Part shown: piece by piece, positions 33,210-43,172 of the stretch | How the letters are laid out: every line of letters starts with the position of its first letter | Position numbering within the stretch: the first letter of the stretch is position 1 | DNA from: Pictodentalium vernedei | Lineage: Eukaryota > Mollusca > Scaphopoda > Dentaliida > Dentaliidae | Assembly: GCA_031216915.1 (NCBI GenBank) | Contig: CM062296.1 | Span: forward strand, 799,695,022 to 799,759,021 | Reading direction: 5' to 3' | DNA length: 64,000 nt | Translations under genes and position numbers: made by a program | Notes under the pieces: generated by a model | Databases searched by the model: none | What the model saw: the letters and a program-made list of their open reading frames with translations, nothing else | What the model was told of the DNA's origin: nothing

Positions 33210-33362
33210 TGTAATATATGGTGTTTTCTGTAGTCGTAAGCGACATAAGCGACCTAAGAAAATCTAGGTCATGATAGTAAAATGAGAAACCCCAGAGAAT
33301 AAAAAACAAAATGAAAGTATGTCAACTTCGTGTTGGTAAATAATAACAAACAAATACATTAT
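33210..33362 (+). repeat. right LTR of the gypsy fossil
   Basis: 153 bp, beginning 'tgtaatatatggtgttttct', preceded by a purine-rich tract ('aaaaaggggagat') that fits a polypurine tract, and followed by the 'cacac' target duplication at 33363-33367. Confidence 0.93.
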
Positions 33363-33723
33363 ACACACGGTAACTCCAAATATTGACTTACAATGTACAA
33401 CGACAAACTCAATAAAGTACTGGCTTATACTGTAATATAATAGACTGAATAAATTATTGATTTTTAAAGATAGATGTTATAGAAAAACAAACATGTCAAA
33501 ATACTTCAAATAAGATCTAATTAAAACCTTTTACCCAACACAACTATACGGTACTTGCAAAACAAATTCTTCAATATATAAAGATAAATGAGAATTTTGC
33601 ACTCAATAACGGGAATGAACCTATCGGAGGCGGGGCGGGGGGGGGGGGTTGTCGTCGGGGGTGTGCCTCCTCCCCTCCAAAAGAAAAAAACTTCAACCAG
33701 GACATTTTTATCTGTATTATATA

Positions 33724-34044
33724 CAGGTAAAACTAGAAGTCCTGTCACAAATAGTGCTCTTATCTAGGCTTAATTGCGCGTTGGAAGTTGGAATTGCGCG
33801 CATTTGCCATATCGAATGGCATCCAAAGCACGGCAGGTTCTCTTGGTTACTCATAGCAAACACATGCAATGTTTCTGCCATTGGACCTCCGGGTTACCCG
33901 GAGGTCCATTGGCTGAAACATTGCTTGTGCACAGGCCATATGTACAGAATTTGATAGCTTTACTTGGGCCATAACGCGTACATTAACGCGCATATCAACG
34001 TGCTATTTGTGCGCATTTCATAACAGGACTTCTAGTTTTAACTG
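33724..34044. mobile_element. Tc1/mariner-type palindromic MITE, copy 2
   Basis: TA-flanked, ends 'caggtaaaactagaagtcct' and '..ggacttctagttttaactg', with the central hairpin 'ggacctccgggttacccgga'. It is inserted in the opposite orientation to copy 1. At 321 bp it is the longest undisturbed copy. Confidence 0.9.
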
Positions 34045-34422
34045 TATTGATTGCTCTCGCTGGTTATTATGTAATTTCTTACGAGGCTACACTGGCTACT
34101 TGGGCTTATGCCACACATGCAAAGGTAGTTATCTGGCTGATTGTGGGTGCTAGGGTTCCAATATGAACCATTTTGAGACAGGGGCTCGCTAATTCAATCA
34201 AAAGTTGGGAAGCCGACGCATTACGACTACTACGCGTATTAATCCACAAACAAAGGTTTTTTTTACTAGAATCCCCAGTTTCATGACAGTCAGGACAAAT
34301 TGGGTTTACACCCCCAACCCCACAATCCGTCACCTTCGCGACGCCCCTACTAAATAACACAGCTTATTATGACCAATCACTGAGGATTCATGAACTTAGT
34401 TTGGGAAGGGACATTTTAATAA

Positions 34423-34527
<105 letters not shown>

Positions 34528-34888
34528 AAAATTGTCACCATAATATACGTTCGCGAGTGAAATCCTTGAAACTGGTCCATGCAATCTTAATATGATAATT
34601 CTTGGAGCACTTGGTTGTAGTTATTTCTTTATGTTCTGAATCCTTAATATTTCAATGAGTACTCAGTATGCTTGACTGACAGGAAGAGTTCTTCCTGCGG
34701 CTAGATACTGGAGCTTCACCTGTAGCCACAGTCCTTACCTAGCACGAGAAGAAATCAACATCCCTGACATTTATCGTCATGAAAATATACTTTTGATCAA
34801 GTTATCTCCCTTGAAATTAGTAGACGAGCGAGGAAGGCACAATTAAGAAGCATGTATTTGCCGAAAACAGCAATGCAATCAATAGAGA

Positions 34889-34993
34889 ATAACGCCAAGT
34901 TTCCCTTTGCATGTTTTAATGAACGAAAACAGCAGACAGCTCTTGGAGCTGTCTGTTGTTTTCGTTTATTAAAAGCAACTAAAGGAAACTTGT
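34889..34993. repeat. imperfect foldback
   Basis: The arms pair 'aagtttcc..tttaatgaacgaaaacag' with its complement at the other end, closing on a tight loop between 'cagacagctc' and 'gagctgtctg'. Total span is about 105 bases. It may be the core of an otherwise eroded MITE. Confidence 0.7.
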
Positions 34994-35638
34994 CATTTTA
35001 TGGCAAGCAAATTAGAAGCAGATGTTTCACAGATAATGCGTCATTAAGAATGCCTATCAATACTTTACCTACCAACACCGCACGAACACTTTGGCTCTTT
35101 GTTTATTGAATGCGTTTTTACAGTAATTTGCAGGGTTTTATTCTTCGCAGGAACAAAAATACTTTATATTAATGGAAAGGACAGCTTCTGTATAAAATAT
35201 CACGATGCACATGTAGTTGATATTATGAACAGAAAAAACAGTTACTGAGCATCAACAGATGGTGGAAAAGGCCGTTTTCTTATTTTCAAATGGATTTCAA
35301 CTGAAAATAACATTCAAACCTTCAAACTGATTGGGGAAAAATAGTAAAAAAGCCAGTTTCTGTAGTTTTACAGTACTCTTCAGGAAAAGGCCTGAAATTT
35401 GTGAAGTGATGCATACACTGATGGTACAAATTCGATAACACTTCGAAATTTCATGTTTTATATGAAATTCCCATGCAGTTAGTGTTAAATTTACTGGCAG
35501 TTTTATGAAATTAAGGGGGATAACTTTCCTATAAATCACTTCAAATAACAAAAAATTGTCAGCCATTGTGGCGAAAAGGTTTTTTGCAGCCATTGAAAGC
35601 AAAAACATATGTTGTCACGACTTTATTTAGCTTAACTA

Positions 35639-35998
35639 TTTATTTATTTATTTATTGGGGTTTAAGGTCATATACTTATGCACAATGGCTAACCGTGACC
35701 GTGACAGTTTTACGGGTGGAGGAAGCCGGAGAACCCGGAGAGAACCACCGAGTAACGGCGAGCAACTGTCAGCTCCCCAACATACCAACTCCACACAAGC
35801 AGGGTTAGCATTGGTTGAAGACAGGTGCACTATCGACGTGCAGTACGCCTAAGTACACAACGCCACCGTGCCCCCACGTTGGAAATGGGGGTGAAGTGTC
35901 TTGCCCAAGGACACAACGCGGTTTCCGCAGGTGGGATTCGAACCGAGGACCTCTCGGCTTGCAGTCTGCACCTCTACCTACTGAGCCACCGCGCCCCC
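35639..35998 (-). mobile_element. tRNA-headed SINE
   Basis: Full-length minus-strand copy: A box 'tggctcagtaggtagagg', B box 'ggttcgaatcc', the common body, and an (AAAT)n end. A perfect 14-bp target duplication 'atttagcttaacta' (35625-35638 and 35999-36012) flanks it. One of the best-preserved copies. Confidence 0.92.
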
Positions 35999-36012
35999 AT
36001 TTAGCTTAACTA

Positions 36013-36705
36013 CGCCCCTGGATGTTCGTGGATATGGCCAAGTGGTAGATACAGTGTTAATGTTATATGGTGACAGTATTTTGAAATGTTTATTTTGTAT
36101 AGCTTTTATTTCGAAATCCATATAGTCCACTCATAAATGTACCCATGTCTTGTTTACAAATTACTCGACAATCACAAAAGGATATGGTTATTTATAGTAA
36201 TCCAAACAAGTCATTCAAGATGGAAACATTCCATAAACTGATCTGTTGTGCATAGCTGGGGACTTTTCTTCCAACTTGTGATCTTGGTGAGTGACTTTTT
36301 TCCAGTACGGCTGTTTTCTAACGAGGCTTTCTGCACGAGAGATTTTCAGCGAGAACCGTTTTATGAAAAATTCTTGGTGTGTTCAGCTAGGGAGCTTCAG
36401 GAGAGCTGTTGCATTCGGTGTCTATTTTGTGTTCCACTTTGGCAGCCATTTTGAATTTTCAGGGTCGCCATAGCACGCAAATGCTGTTCAAATATACGAT
36501 CAACAAGCTATAATGTATTACAGGGAAACTGATGATTAAAAGTGGCTAATGTTGCGGTTTGAAACAATGTGCGTATAAAATAGTCATATTTTTATACGGA
36601 GGGGGTGGGGGAGGGGGTTAAGTTTTAGCATCATGTCCTCACATCATTTATAGCCTACTATTCATGAACCTTTACAATCGTCATTTCCCCCTTACATTGT
36701 ATTGG
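36013..36705. other. non-coding stretch with a G-rich tract
   Basis: Unique-looking sequence. Three G5 runs occur at 36599-36618 on the plus strand and could in principle fold as a G-quadruplex. The short frames at 36248-36473 lack recognisable features. Confidence 0.4.
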
Positions 36706-37070
36706 TATTTATTTATTTGGGTTTAACGACACATTAACAGCCAGGGACATATCATGGCGGTGACAGTTTTACGGGTGGAGGAAGCCGGAGTACCCGGAGA
36801 GGACCACCGAGCAACGACGAGCAGCTGTCAGCTCCCCAACATCTTAACTCTGAACTCTGCACCGCGGCACAGGCAGGGTTAGATTGGTTGGAGACAGGTG
36901 CACCATCGACGTGCAGTACGCCTTAGTACACCTCGCCATCGTGCCCCCATGTAGGCAAGCGGGGTGAAGTGTCCTGCCCAAGGACACAACGCGGTTGCCG
37001 CAGGTGGGATTCGAACCGAGGACCTCTCGGCTTGCAGCCTGCACCTCTACCTACTGAGCCACCGCGCCCC
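36706..37070 (-). mobile_element. tRNA-headed SINE
   Basis: Full-length minus-strand copy with the A box, B box and body, including the extra segment 'gaactctgcaccgcggc' that the copy at 58386 also has. The target duplication 'tacattgtattgg' (36693-36705 and 37072-37084) is perfect. Its tail begins 'gggtttaacgacacattaac', the same tail subfamily as the 5S-headed copy. Confidence 0.92.
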
Positions 37071-37084
37071 CTACATTGTATTGG

Positions 37085-37787
37085 AGGTTACAAAAACACC
37101 AGCTATATCTATAAATGACTTTTATGATATTTTGTCTGTGAGAATCGAAAGAGGTGAATAACGTTCAAATGACATGACATTTATAGCATATGGTTTACTG
37201 AAAACGACACTGAATGGCCAGCCTGTCATCCTTTGGGACAAATAGGTAGTCAAATTAAATGTCGAGCATCTCTGTTCGAGAATATGTGACAAGAAATTGC
37301 AAGTGTCTGTCATGTTTTCTTCCATAGGCATCAGACAATTGGTCCCAAGGCGCAAAATATGACACAATGGGGTGGGAACCCGACAGAAAAAGGATCAACA
37401 TCTATTTAACTCAGAGAATGTTCATTCAAACTTACGTCCAAAGTAGGGTGGTTGGACTACAAAACTGAGAGAGTCTAATAAAGTACTATTTTGTGTGACA
37501 CTAGAGCTATTTCTGGCCCATACTCCGAAGGATCCACAGTTCGATCCCGACCAGTGGTAAATGCGTCATGTTCTTATTCAAAGCCTTTAACCTTTTTACT
37601 GCCACGCCCACTTTAGCCATATATGGAGGACTTCTATGTACGCCTGAAACTTGAAACTCTATCATCTGATTGATTGTTGGAAAGGGATCTTTGAGCCCTT
37701 TCCAACAATTAATCAGATGGTAGGTTTGATCTGCGCATACCAGAACGTACAGGTAATCATCATAAAGTAGATGTCAATAGTCGCTTT
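37085..37787. other. non-coding stretch with a palindrome
   Basis: A near-perfect hairpin (arms 24 bases, 'catctgattgattgttggaa') lies at 37663-37719. The phrase 'tgccacgcccacttt' at about 37600 recalls the satellite unit of 15.6-17.6 kb. No gene was recognised. Confidence 0.5.
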
Positions 37788-38044
37788 TGGCAGCGTAAGT
37801 GTTAATCCCGATTGTCCAAGTAGGGGCACGGGGGTGTTGTGCATCAAAGCGTACTGCATGTTAATTGTGCTCTTGCCTTCAACCAATGCCTGCTTGTGCT
37901 GTGTCAGTACATTTGAAATCTGACAGTTACTCACCTCTGCTCGATGTTTCTTTTCGGGTAATCCTGCTTCCTCCACCCGTTAACTTGTCCGACATGTCGT
38001 GACCGTGGTTGTCGAAAGTGTCGTTAAAACCCCAGTAAATAAAC
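37788..38044 (+). mobile_element. 5'-truncated SINE, plus strand
   Basis: Starts within the body, has no tRNA-like head, and carries diverged body words ('ctcttgccttcaaccaatgc', 'ctgcttcctccacccgttaa'), ending 'gtcgttaaaaccccagtaaa'. It is an old copy, more diverged than its neighbours. Confidence 0.7.
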
Positions 38045-38127
38045 AAAGTCAATAGTAGACAACATAGGAATAAACAATTAACTAAACTTGACTCCATACT
38101 TGTATTGCGATCATGATATTGCAATAT

Positions 38128-38153
38128 GTGATGAACATGGACCTAAACACCAA

Positions 38154-38192
<39 letters not shown>

Positions 38193-38193
38193 A
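38128..38193 (+). repeat. SINE tail fragment with (AAAT)n
   Basis: Only the final 'gacctaaacaccaataaata' of the SINE is present, followed by about ten AAAT repeats. It may be a very short truncated insertion. Confidence 0.65.
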
Positions 38194-38220
38194 CCACTCG
38201 CTATAATACTCTCGACATAA

Positions 38221-38520
38221 CCCCCCCCCCCCCGAACCAACTGATACGGGATACTGTCACCGCCCCCCTCCCCCAGCCACCACGCCATAATTTGCCATAA
38301 AGTCCCTCCTCGACAAAACCCCTGTGACAAAATCCTTCTCCGACGAAATTCCTTTTCATTAAGTGCCAAATATGACAAAAGCGCTGTCAATAAAAAAATA
38401 CTTTTGTCGGGGAAGGGGGTGGGGGTGGGGTGTCGAGGTGTTTTTTCTTTTGTCGGGGGGGGGGGGGTGGCTGTTGTCATATGGAGGATTTTGTCGTGGT
38501 CCCAACTGACACAACATTAA
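38221..38520. repeat. opposed arrays of gacaaaa-type words with C/G tracts
   Basis: From 38300 to 38385 words like 'cgacaaaacccc' and 'cgacgaaattcc' recur about every 20-24 bases. From 38400 to 38510 their reverse complements ('ttttgtcggggaagg', 'ggattttgtcgtggtccc') recur. C and G runs of 10-13 bases lie at both sides. This inverted arrangement resembles the element at 961-2295. Confidence 0.6.
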
Positions 38521-38853
38521 ACATTAATTTATCATTTGCACACAGCAGCCTCCTTGCTTGTACCTGCGATTAACAGCTGAATTCTTTTCCCTGTGTTCCT
38601 CCTACAAATTATTACACCGCTATTATAACAGCTATGATTCGAAATGACTTTCGTATGTTTCTTTTCTCGAAAGCTTGTTCCAGATTTTCGAAAAATTATT
38701 CGCCACTAAAATTTATATTATAGTTTTTTTCGGTTATAACGTTATATACGATCGATATCTCCAACAAACTCCATTAATCTGTGCACTAATTTAAATTGGA
38801 TCATTTTCGATTGGATCTCCAACGTGAGCACATGATTTTAGAAACAGGTTTAA

Positions 38854-39052
38854 CACTTTCAATGCTGGTGGCATCTTCTAATGAAAGCAATTGGGAGAGT
38901 CCATATTTATTATGTGGAGGTAAAAAAAAATCATATTTTCAATGTGCAATCTTGGGCCTGCCCCCACACTTTAACTTCACAGCTCTCCAACTTGATGGAA
39001 ATATGACGATCCATGTTCCTGGTCCGGACAAGCGGTCTTTCGCTTCAAAGGG
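38854..39052. mobile_element. Q-family MITE, copy lacking a clean hairpin
   Basis: TTAA on both sides (38850-38853 and 39053-39056). It shares 'gctggtggcatcttctaatg', 'gagtccatatttattat' and 'tgttcctggtccggacaagc' with other Q copies. The central hairpin is eroded. Confidence 0.7.
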
Positions 39053-39141
39053 TTAATACAAGAAATGAGATTATCAGGGTTATTTTGAAGGTATCGAGAG
39101 AACTACCTCTTTGGGTGCCTTCAGATAAACATGAGTTTTAA

Positions 39142-39373
39142 CCCTTTGAATCCTGGTGGTATCGTCCATGTCAGTTCAATGACAACAATTGGAAGAGTCC
39201 ACATTTATTATTTGGGGTTAGACCAATTAATATTTTCAACGTGCAGCCTAAGGGCTGCACGTTGAAAATATTGATTGTTCTACACCACACATTAACCCTG
39301 TAGCCTTCCCACTTAATAACATTATCAGGTAGTGTGTGGCACGTCCGGAAAAACGGCTTCTGGGGTTCTAGGG
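39142..39373. mobile_element. Q-family MITE, best copy
   Basis: Flanked by TTAA (39138-39141 and 39374-39377), with ends 'ccctttgaatcctggtggta' and '..ggggttctaggg'. The core hairpin pairs 'aatattttcaacgtgcagcc' with its complement around 'taagg'. CCC ends with TTAA targets suggest a piggyBac-like source, as for the P family. Confidence 0.78.
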
Positions 39374-41027
39374 TTAATCAGGTACTGGTGGGTTGGAATA
39401 CCTTTAAATAGGAAGCGTTCAATACTGGAACAACCGGGGAAGATGTCGAGTAGAGTCTTGGATGCACGGCCTGGAACACCAGAACTACCAAAACAAAACT
39501 AAATAAATACCGCTTCAGAAAAGAATCGGAACTCCAGGTGTTTTTTTCTTGGGCGGAAAGAAGGAGCTGAGGATGAAGGATGCGTGGACGTGATCACTCC
39601 TGAACCTTTACCCCCTCAGCCCTTCTACCCAAAACTGCCTTTCTCCAATGAAAATGTTGTCTGGGTGGTTGGAGCTGGCTGGGGGGCACAGTGGAACGGA
39701 TCCCGCTTCCCCCACCCCTCCTCGTTGATTTATTAGCCTCGTCCAGACGTGGCATCCCGATCACAAAACCTAACTTCTTGACAGACTCTCGCCATTTGTA
39801 TACTAACGAAGACTGACCATTCGTTTTTGTTTAGTTTCTGTTCATTGAACAGTGTTCACGCTGTAGCGAAACTTCCGGTACCACATTTTAGTCATCCCGT
39901 ATATTTTAGTGTCAACCAAATTGTTTTGGTTTGTCAGAGCAAAGCCAGCCTAAATATAGGGGCAAGGGGCCTCATATATAAAGATATTGTAAGTTCAAAA
40001 GATATTCCGCAGCAAGGCGAAAAACCTACGCGAATTTCACTTCTCTGTGAAGCTGGGCATTGAAAAAACACACGTGGTGTATATCCAGCTTCAGGACAAG
40101 GACCCAGGGGAGAAACGGTATGTTAGATAAGGTCTAATCTCATTTAAGTTATACAGTAGTCGCGAGTCTTACGAGACGTAATCGGTTGGTGGCAGGATAT
40201 CGTCACGGCCAATTGAGAAACGAGATTCTAAAAGATAGAAACGTCTGTCGTGTCGTCACCTGATCATTAGTATAGCAATGAGTGACAGGAACGAATCGGT
40301 TCTCTCGACAAGTGAAATCACCGTTAAGTCACGCGCGAGATGACTTGTATTGATTCTGCCTCGATATACGTCATCTCTCATCGTTTTGGCAGATGGACAG
40401 ATGAGCGTCTGTCCACCTGACAGTTTAGGGTAAAAAGTATACATACCTTGAACAGCAGAGCATTAGACACACACTTGGGGTCACACACACGTTGGTGAAG
40501 TCCAGGGCAGGCGGACTCTGTATCCTGGCATAGGGGTACCTTCGATCACAGGACCCTGAAACGGCTGGAATCGCCACGATTGATTCAGCTTAAGGTTGAT
40601 AGGCGGCTACCGTGCCAAATTCGTTAAGAAGGAAAACCCAAGGTGAAACGTTAAAGTTTAGATTGTCGAGTAGCAGGTATCAGCCTGCAATAGTCAGAAG
40701 TGCAGGTTAATTGTATTGTGCGTATTAACCCTTTGAAGCGTCAGACTGATTGCGTTGGGAGTAATTTGTTTTGCTGCCGAAGCATCGTAATACCGACTGG
40801 AGATCGGTGTGAGTGACAATTTCACCCTAGCACAAAAAGGGGCATTTGTGAATCGTGAATTCAACCAGGAACAGTGAACATTTCAATAGGACTTTTACGG
40901 AGGGCTTTCAAAAGGCACATAAGGTATGAGTAGACAATATCTGACCCAAATCAGTAGTACGGTGGCTTTATAGATGACAAACATTGCTGGTCGGAACCCT
41001 CCGACAGCCAGAGGTACAGGTACGCGC

Positions 41028-41150
41028 AGCTCTTATGGCGAGCTCACGGTAATAACATTTCAGATTTGTGAAGCTCTTATGGCGAGCTCTCCGTAACATA
41101 ATTTCAGATTTGTGAAGCTCTTATGGCGAGCTCACGGTAGTAACATTTCC
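41028..41150. repeat. 44-bp tandem repeat, nearly three units
   Basis: Units starting 'agctcttatggcgagctcac' lie at 41028, 41072 and 41116. Each contains a short inverted pair (agctc..gagct) and 'taacatttcagatttgtga'. The match between units is close to exact. Confidence 0.88.
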
Positions 41151-41891
41151 AGTGTGTAGACTATAGTGCCAGTACAGGGCTATAGAATGACTATATAATT
41201 GTTGAGAATTATTTAACCCTAGCAACCCATTTTCTGTGAAAAGAATCGAATTGTTGATTGTTGAAATATTGAAACGGCTTTATTTTTATGTGTAAATAAC
41301 AGAATCGTTGTTACTTTAAATCATTCTTTCCATTACACAGCCTGAAGTGATTAGGAATCACACCTAACGGAAATCGAACATATTTCAGACCAATTTGGCA
41401 GAGAAGGAATCACGGCGTCGGTCTAACTCAGCTCCCAGCACCGAGTTCGCGACACTTGGATTCCAACCCTCCACGTTGGTCTAATTTTCCCGCAATTTCA
41501 TCAGCGGGACTAAATAACCCCACGTCAGTACAGGCCTTACGGGGCCTCAGGTATCCTGACATGGTTCCAAAAAGCTATTGTGCGAGTAGGTGGTGGTGTA
41601 CTTCGCTGCCAGGTCCTAATCAATTGATCGAGTTATGAAAAATGAACTGCCAATTATTTCACGAGTAAACGGAGAACTGGTCACAAAACAATGGCAGAAC
41701 ACGAATGTTCTGACGAAATCCTCGGTAGGTGAAAAATGTGGTTACCTAAGTTATATCTATGCCAGTTAATTGTCAGGGTGAATGATGTCGGTACATATAG
41801 TTACTGTTTCCCCTAGATAAAAATAGATTAATCCACTAATCAGTGTCACTACACTAGGGTTAGTTGATCGAGAGTCTGTATAAGAGGCAGT

Positions 41892-41962
41892 ATTTAATTA
41901 GATGAATGCTTCATACCGTCGCGAGTGACTCGCGACGGTATGAAGTATTTATTCAATTAAAT
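41892..41962. repeat. strong palindrome
   Basis: The inner arms 'cttcataccgtcgcgagt' pair perfectly with their complement about a one-base loop, and the outer arms extend with mismatches to 'atttaatt'. Total span is 71 bases. It may be the core of an eroded MITE; no ends or target duplication were found. Confidence 0.8.
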
Positions 41963-42100
41963 GCAGCCTTTTATAAAGTTGATAACGTTTTGTGCATTAC
42001 TGAAGGAAAGGCAATGCCTCATTTCCACTCACTGACAACGTTGAACGTGTGTCCAAACACAACTGCCAGCACTTTATTCTCCTCGGAAATAACACATTTT

Positions 42101-42127
42101 TGTTGTTGTTGTTGTTGTTGTTGTTTG
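42101..42127. repeat. (TTG)n microsatellite
   Basis: Eight or nine TTG repeats; the Cys-rich or Asn-rich peptides read from it are artefacts. Confidence 0.9.
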
Positions 42128-42856
42128 TTTCGTCATCGGGGATGTGTTTTTCACTGTTTAAATGGCTTTCGTTCACAAGTGAAACAAAACTTTTTGGTGT
42201 CAAAAGTTTAGACAATTAAGATGTTTTGATGCCAAATCAAAAATGTTAGTGCAAATTAGTGCAAATGGCTGAGCAGACGCTTTACATACTCTCGGAAAAT
42301 AAATAAAATGCACCTTAACCAGAGGATACCAGAGATATACTTTCAAAACGGCGATAAATAACGCAACGTCTCCTTTCGATTGGAGTTTCAGCTAAGTATC
42401 AAGTTTAGTTAGGGACCTTCTCCAGGATTCGGAGAACCTTTCGCGCGACCTTTTCCAATTGGAGTTCAATGAGTACTTGAAGAGATGGGCTGGAAAAGTT
42501 ACACCACCGAAAAATGAAAATAGTCCATTTGGCAAAGCAGTCCATGGTGATTGGGTTTGGTTTGGTCATAGAAAAATTAAAAAAATATATTCAGGGAATC
42601 AGACCGGATCCACTTGTTTGGCGCGACCCTTTTTCTGTCCTGAACTCAACTTGTCAAACGGCTGCAACCACACCCCTCACATACCCGGTAAAGTCAGTTG
42701 CACATCACGTGTTCCGTCACGTTTTGGTCTTGAGACGATTCAGCCTATGTATTATGTTATATTGAGAGCGGATACCTTTGCGAAATTTTATCGAGTGATC
42801 TCATGTGATATGATGGGTGGCATGTTCGTTGCCATGACAGTCCACATTAGCAGCTA

Positions 42857-43170
42857 CAGTTAAAACTAGAAGTCCTGTCATGAAATGCGCACAAATAGCA
42901 CGTTGATCTGCGCGTTAATGTACGCGTTATGGCCATAGTAAAGCTATCAAATTCTGTCCATGTGGCTTGTGCACAGGCAATGTTTCAGCCAATGGACCTC
43001 CGGGTAACCCGGAGGTCCATTGGCAGAAACATTGCATGTGTTTGCTGTGAGTAACCAGGAGAACCTGCCGTGCTTTGGATGCCATTCGATATGGCAATTG
43101 CGCGCAATTCTAATGCGCAATTAAGACTAGATAAACGCACAATTCGTGACAGGACTTCTAGTTTTAACTG
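42857..43170. mobile_element. Tc1/mariner-type palindromic MITE, copy 3
   Basis: TA-flanked, 314 bp, ends 'cagttaaaactagaagtcct' and '..ggacttctagttttaactg', same orientation as copy 1 and very close to it in sequence. Confidence 0.92.
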
Positions 43171-43172
43171 TA

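Larger units (their letters stand above)
20217..33362 (+). mobile_element. Ty3/gypsy LTR retrotransposon fossil with a nested insertion
   Basis: Short LTRs of 153-154 bp (20217-20370 and 33210-33362) are flanked by a 5-bp target duplication 'cacac'. Gag with two CCHC knuckles lies next to the left LTR, and reverse transcriptase, RNase H and integrase lie next to the right LTR, giving the gypsy order. The style of pol is that of the K02A2.6/mag group. A 9.2-kb array of Penelope-like copies (21181-30342) splits the coding region. The LTRs differ at about three positions, so the insertion is fairly recent. The copy is broken, with the nested insertion and a few other breaks. Confidence 0.92.
39378..42856. 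other. unique-looking stretch, no gene recognised
   Basis: Balanced base composition and few repeats make this the least repetitive part of the window, so it could hold host regulatory or non-coding transcript sequence. It includes a 44-bp triple repeat (41028-41150), a strong palindrome (41892-41962) and a (TTG)n tract. The frame at 42459-42863 (134 codons) has no recognised domain and its last codons run up to the MITE. Confidence 0.4.

Noticed and set aside
33521-33560. Further P-family MITE starting 'ccttttacccaacac'
   Set aside because: Only a short left-end match was visible and no partner end or hairpin could be found.
42459-42863. 134-codon plus-strand frame in unique DNA
   Set aside because: No recognisable family, and its last codons enter the Tc1-type MITE. 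Support is too weak.
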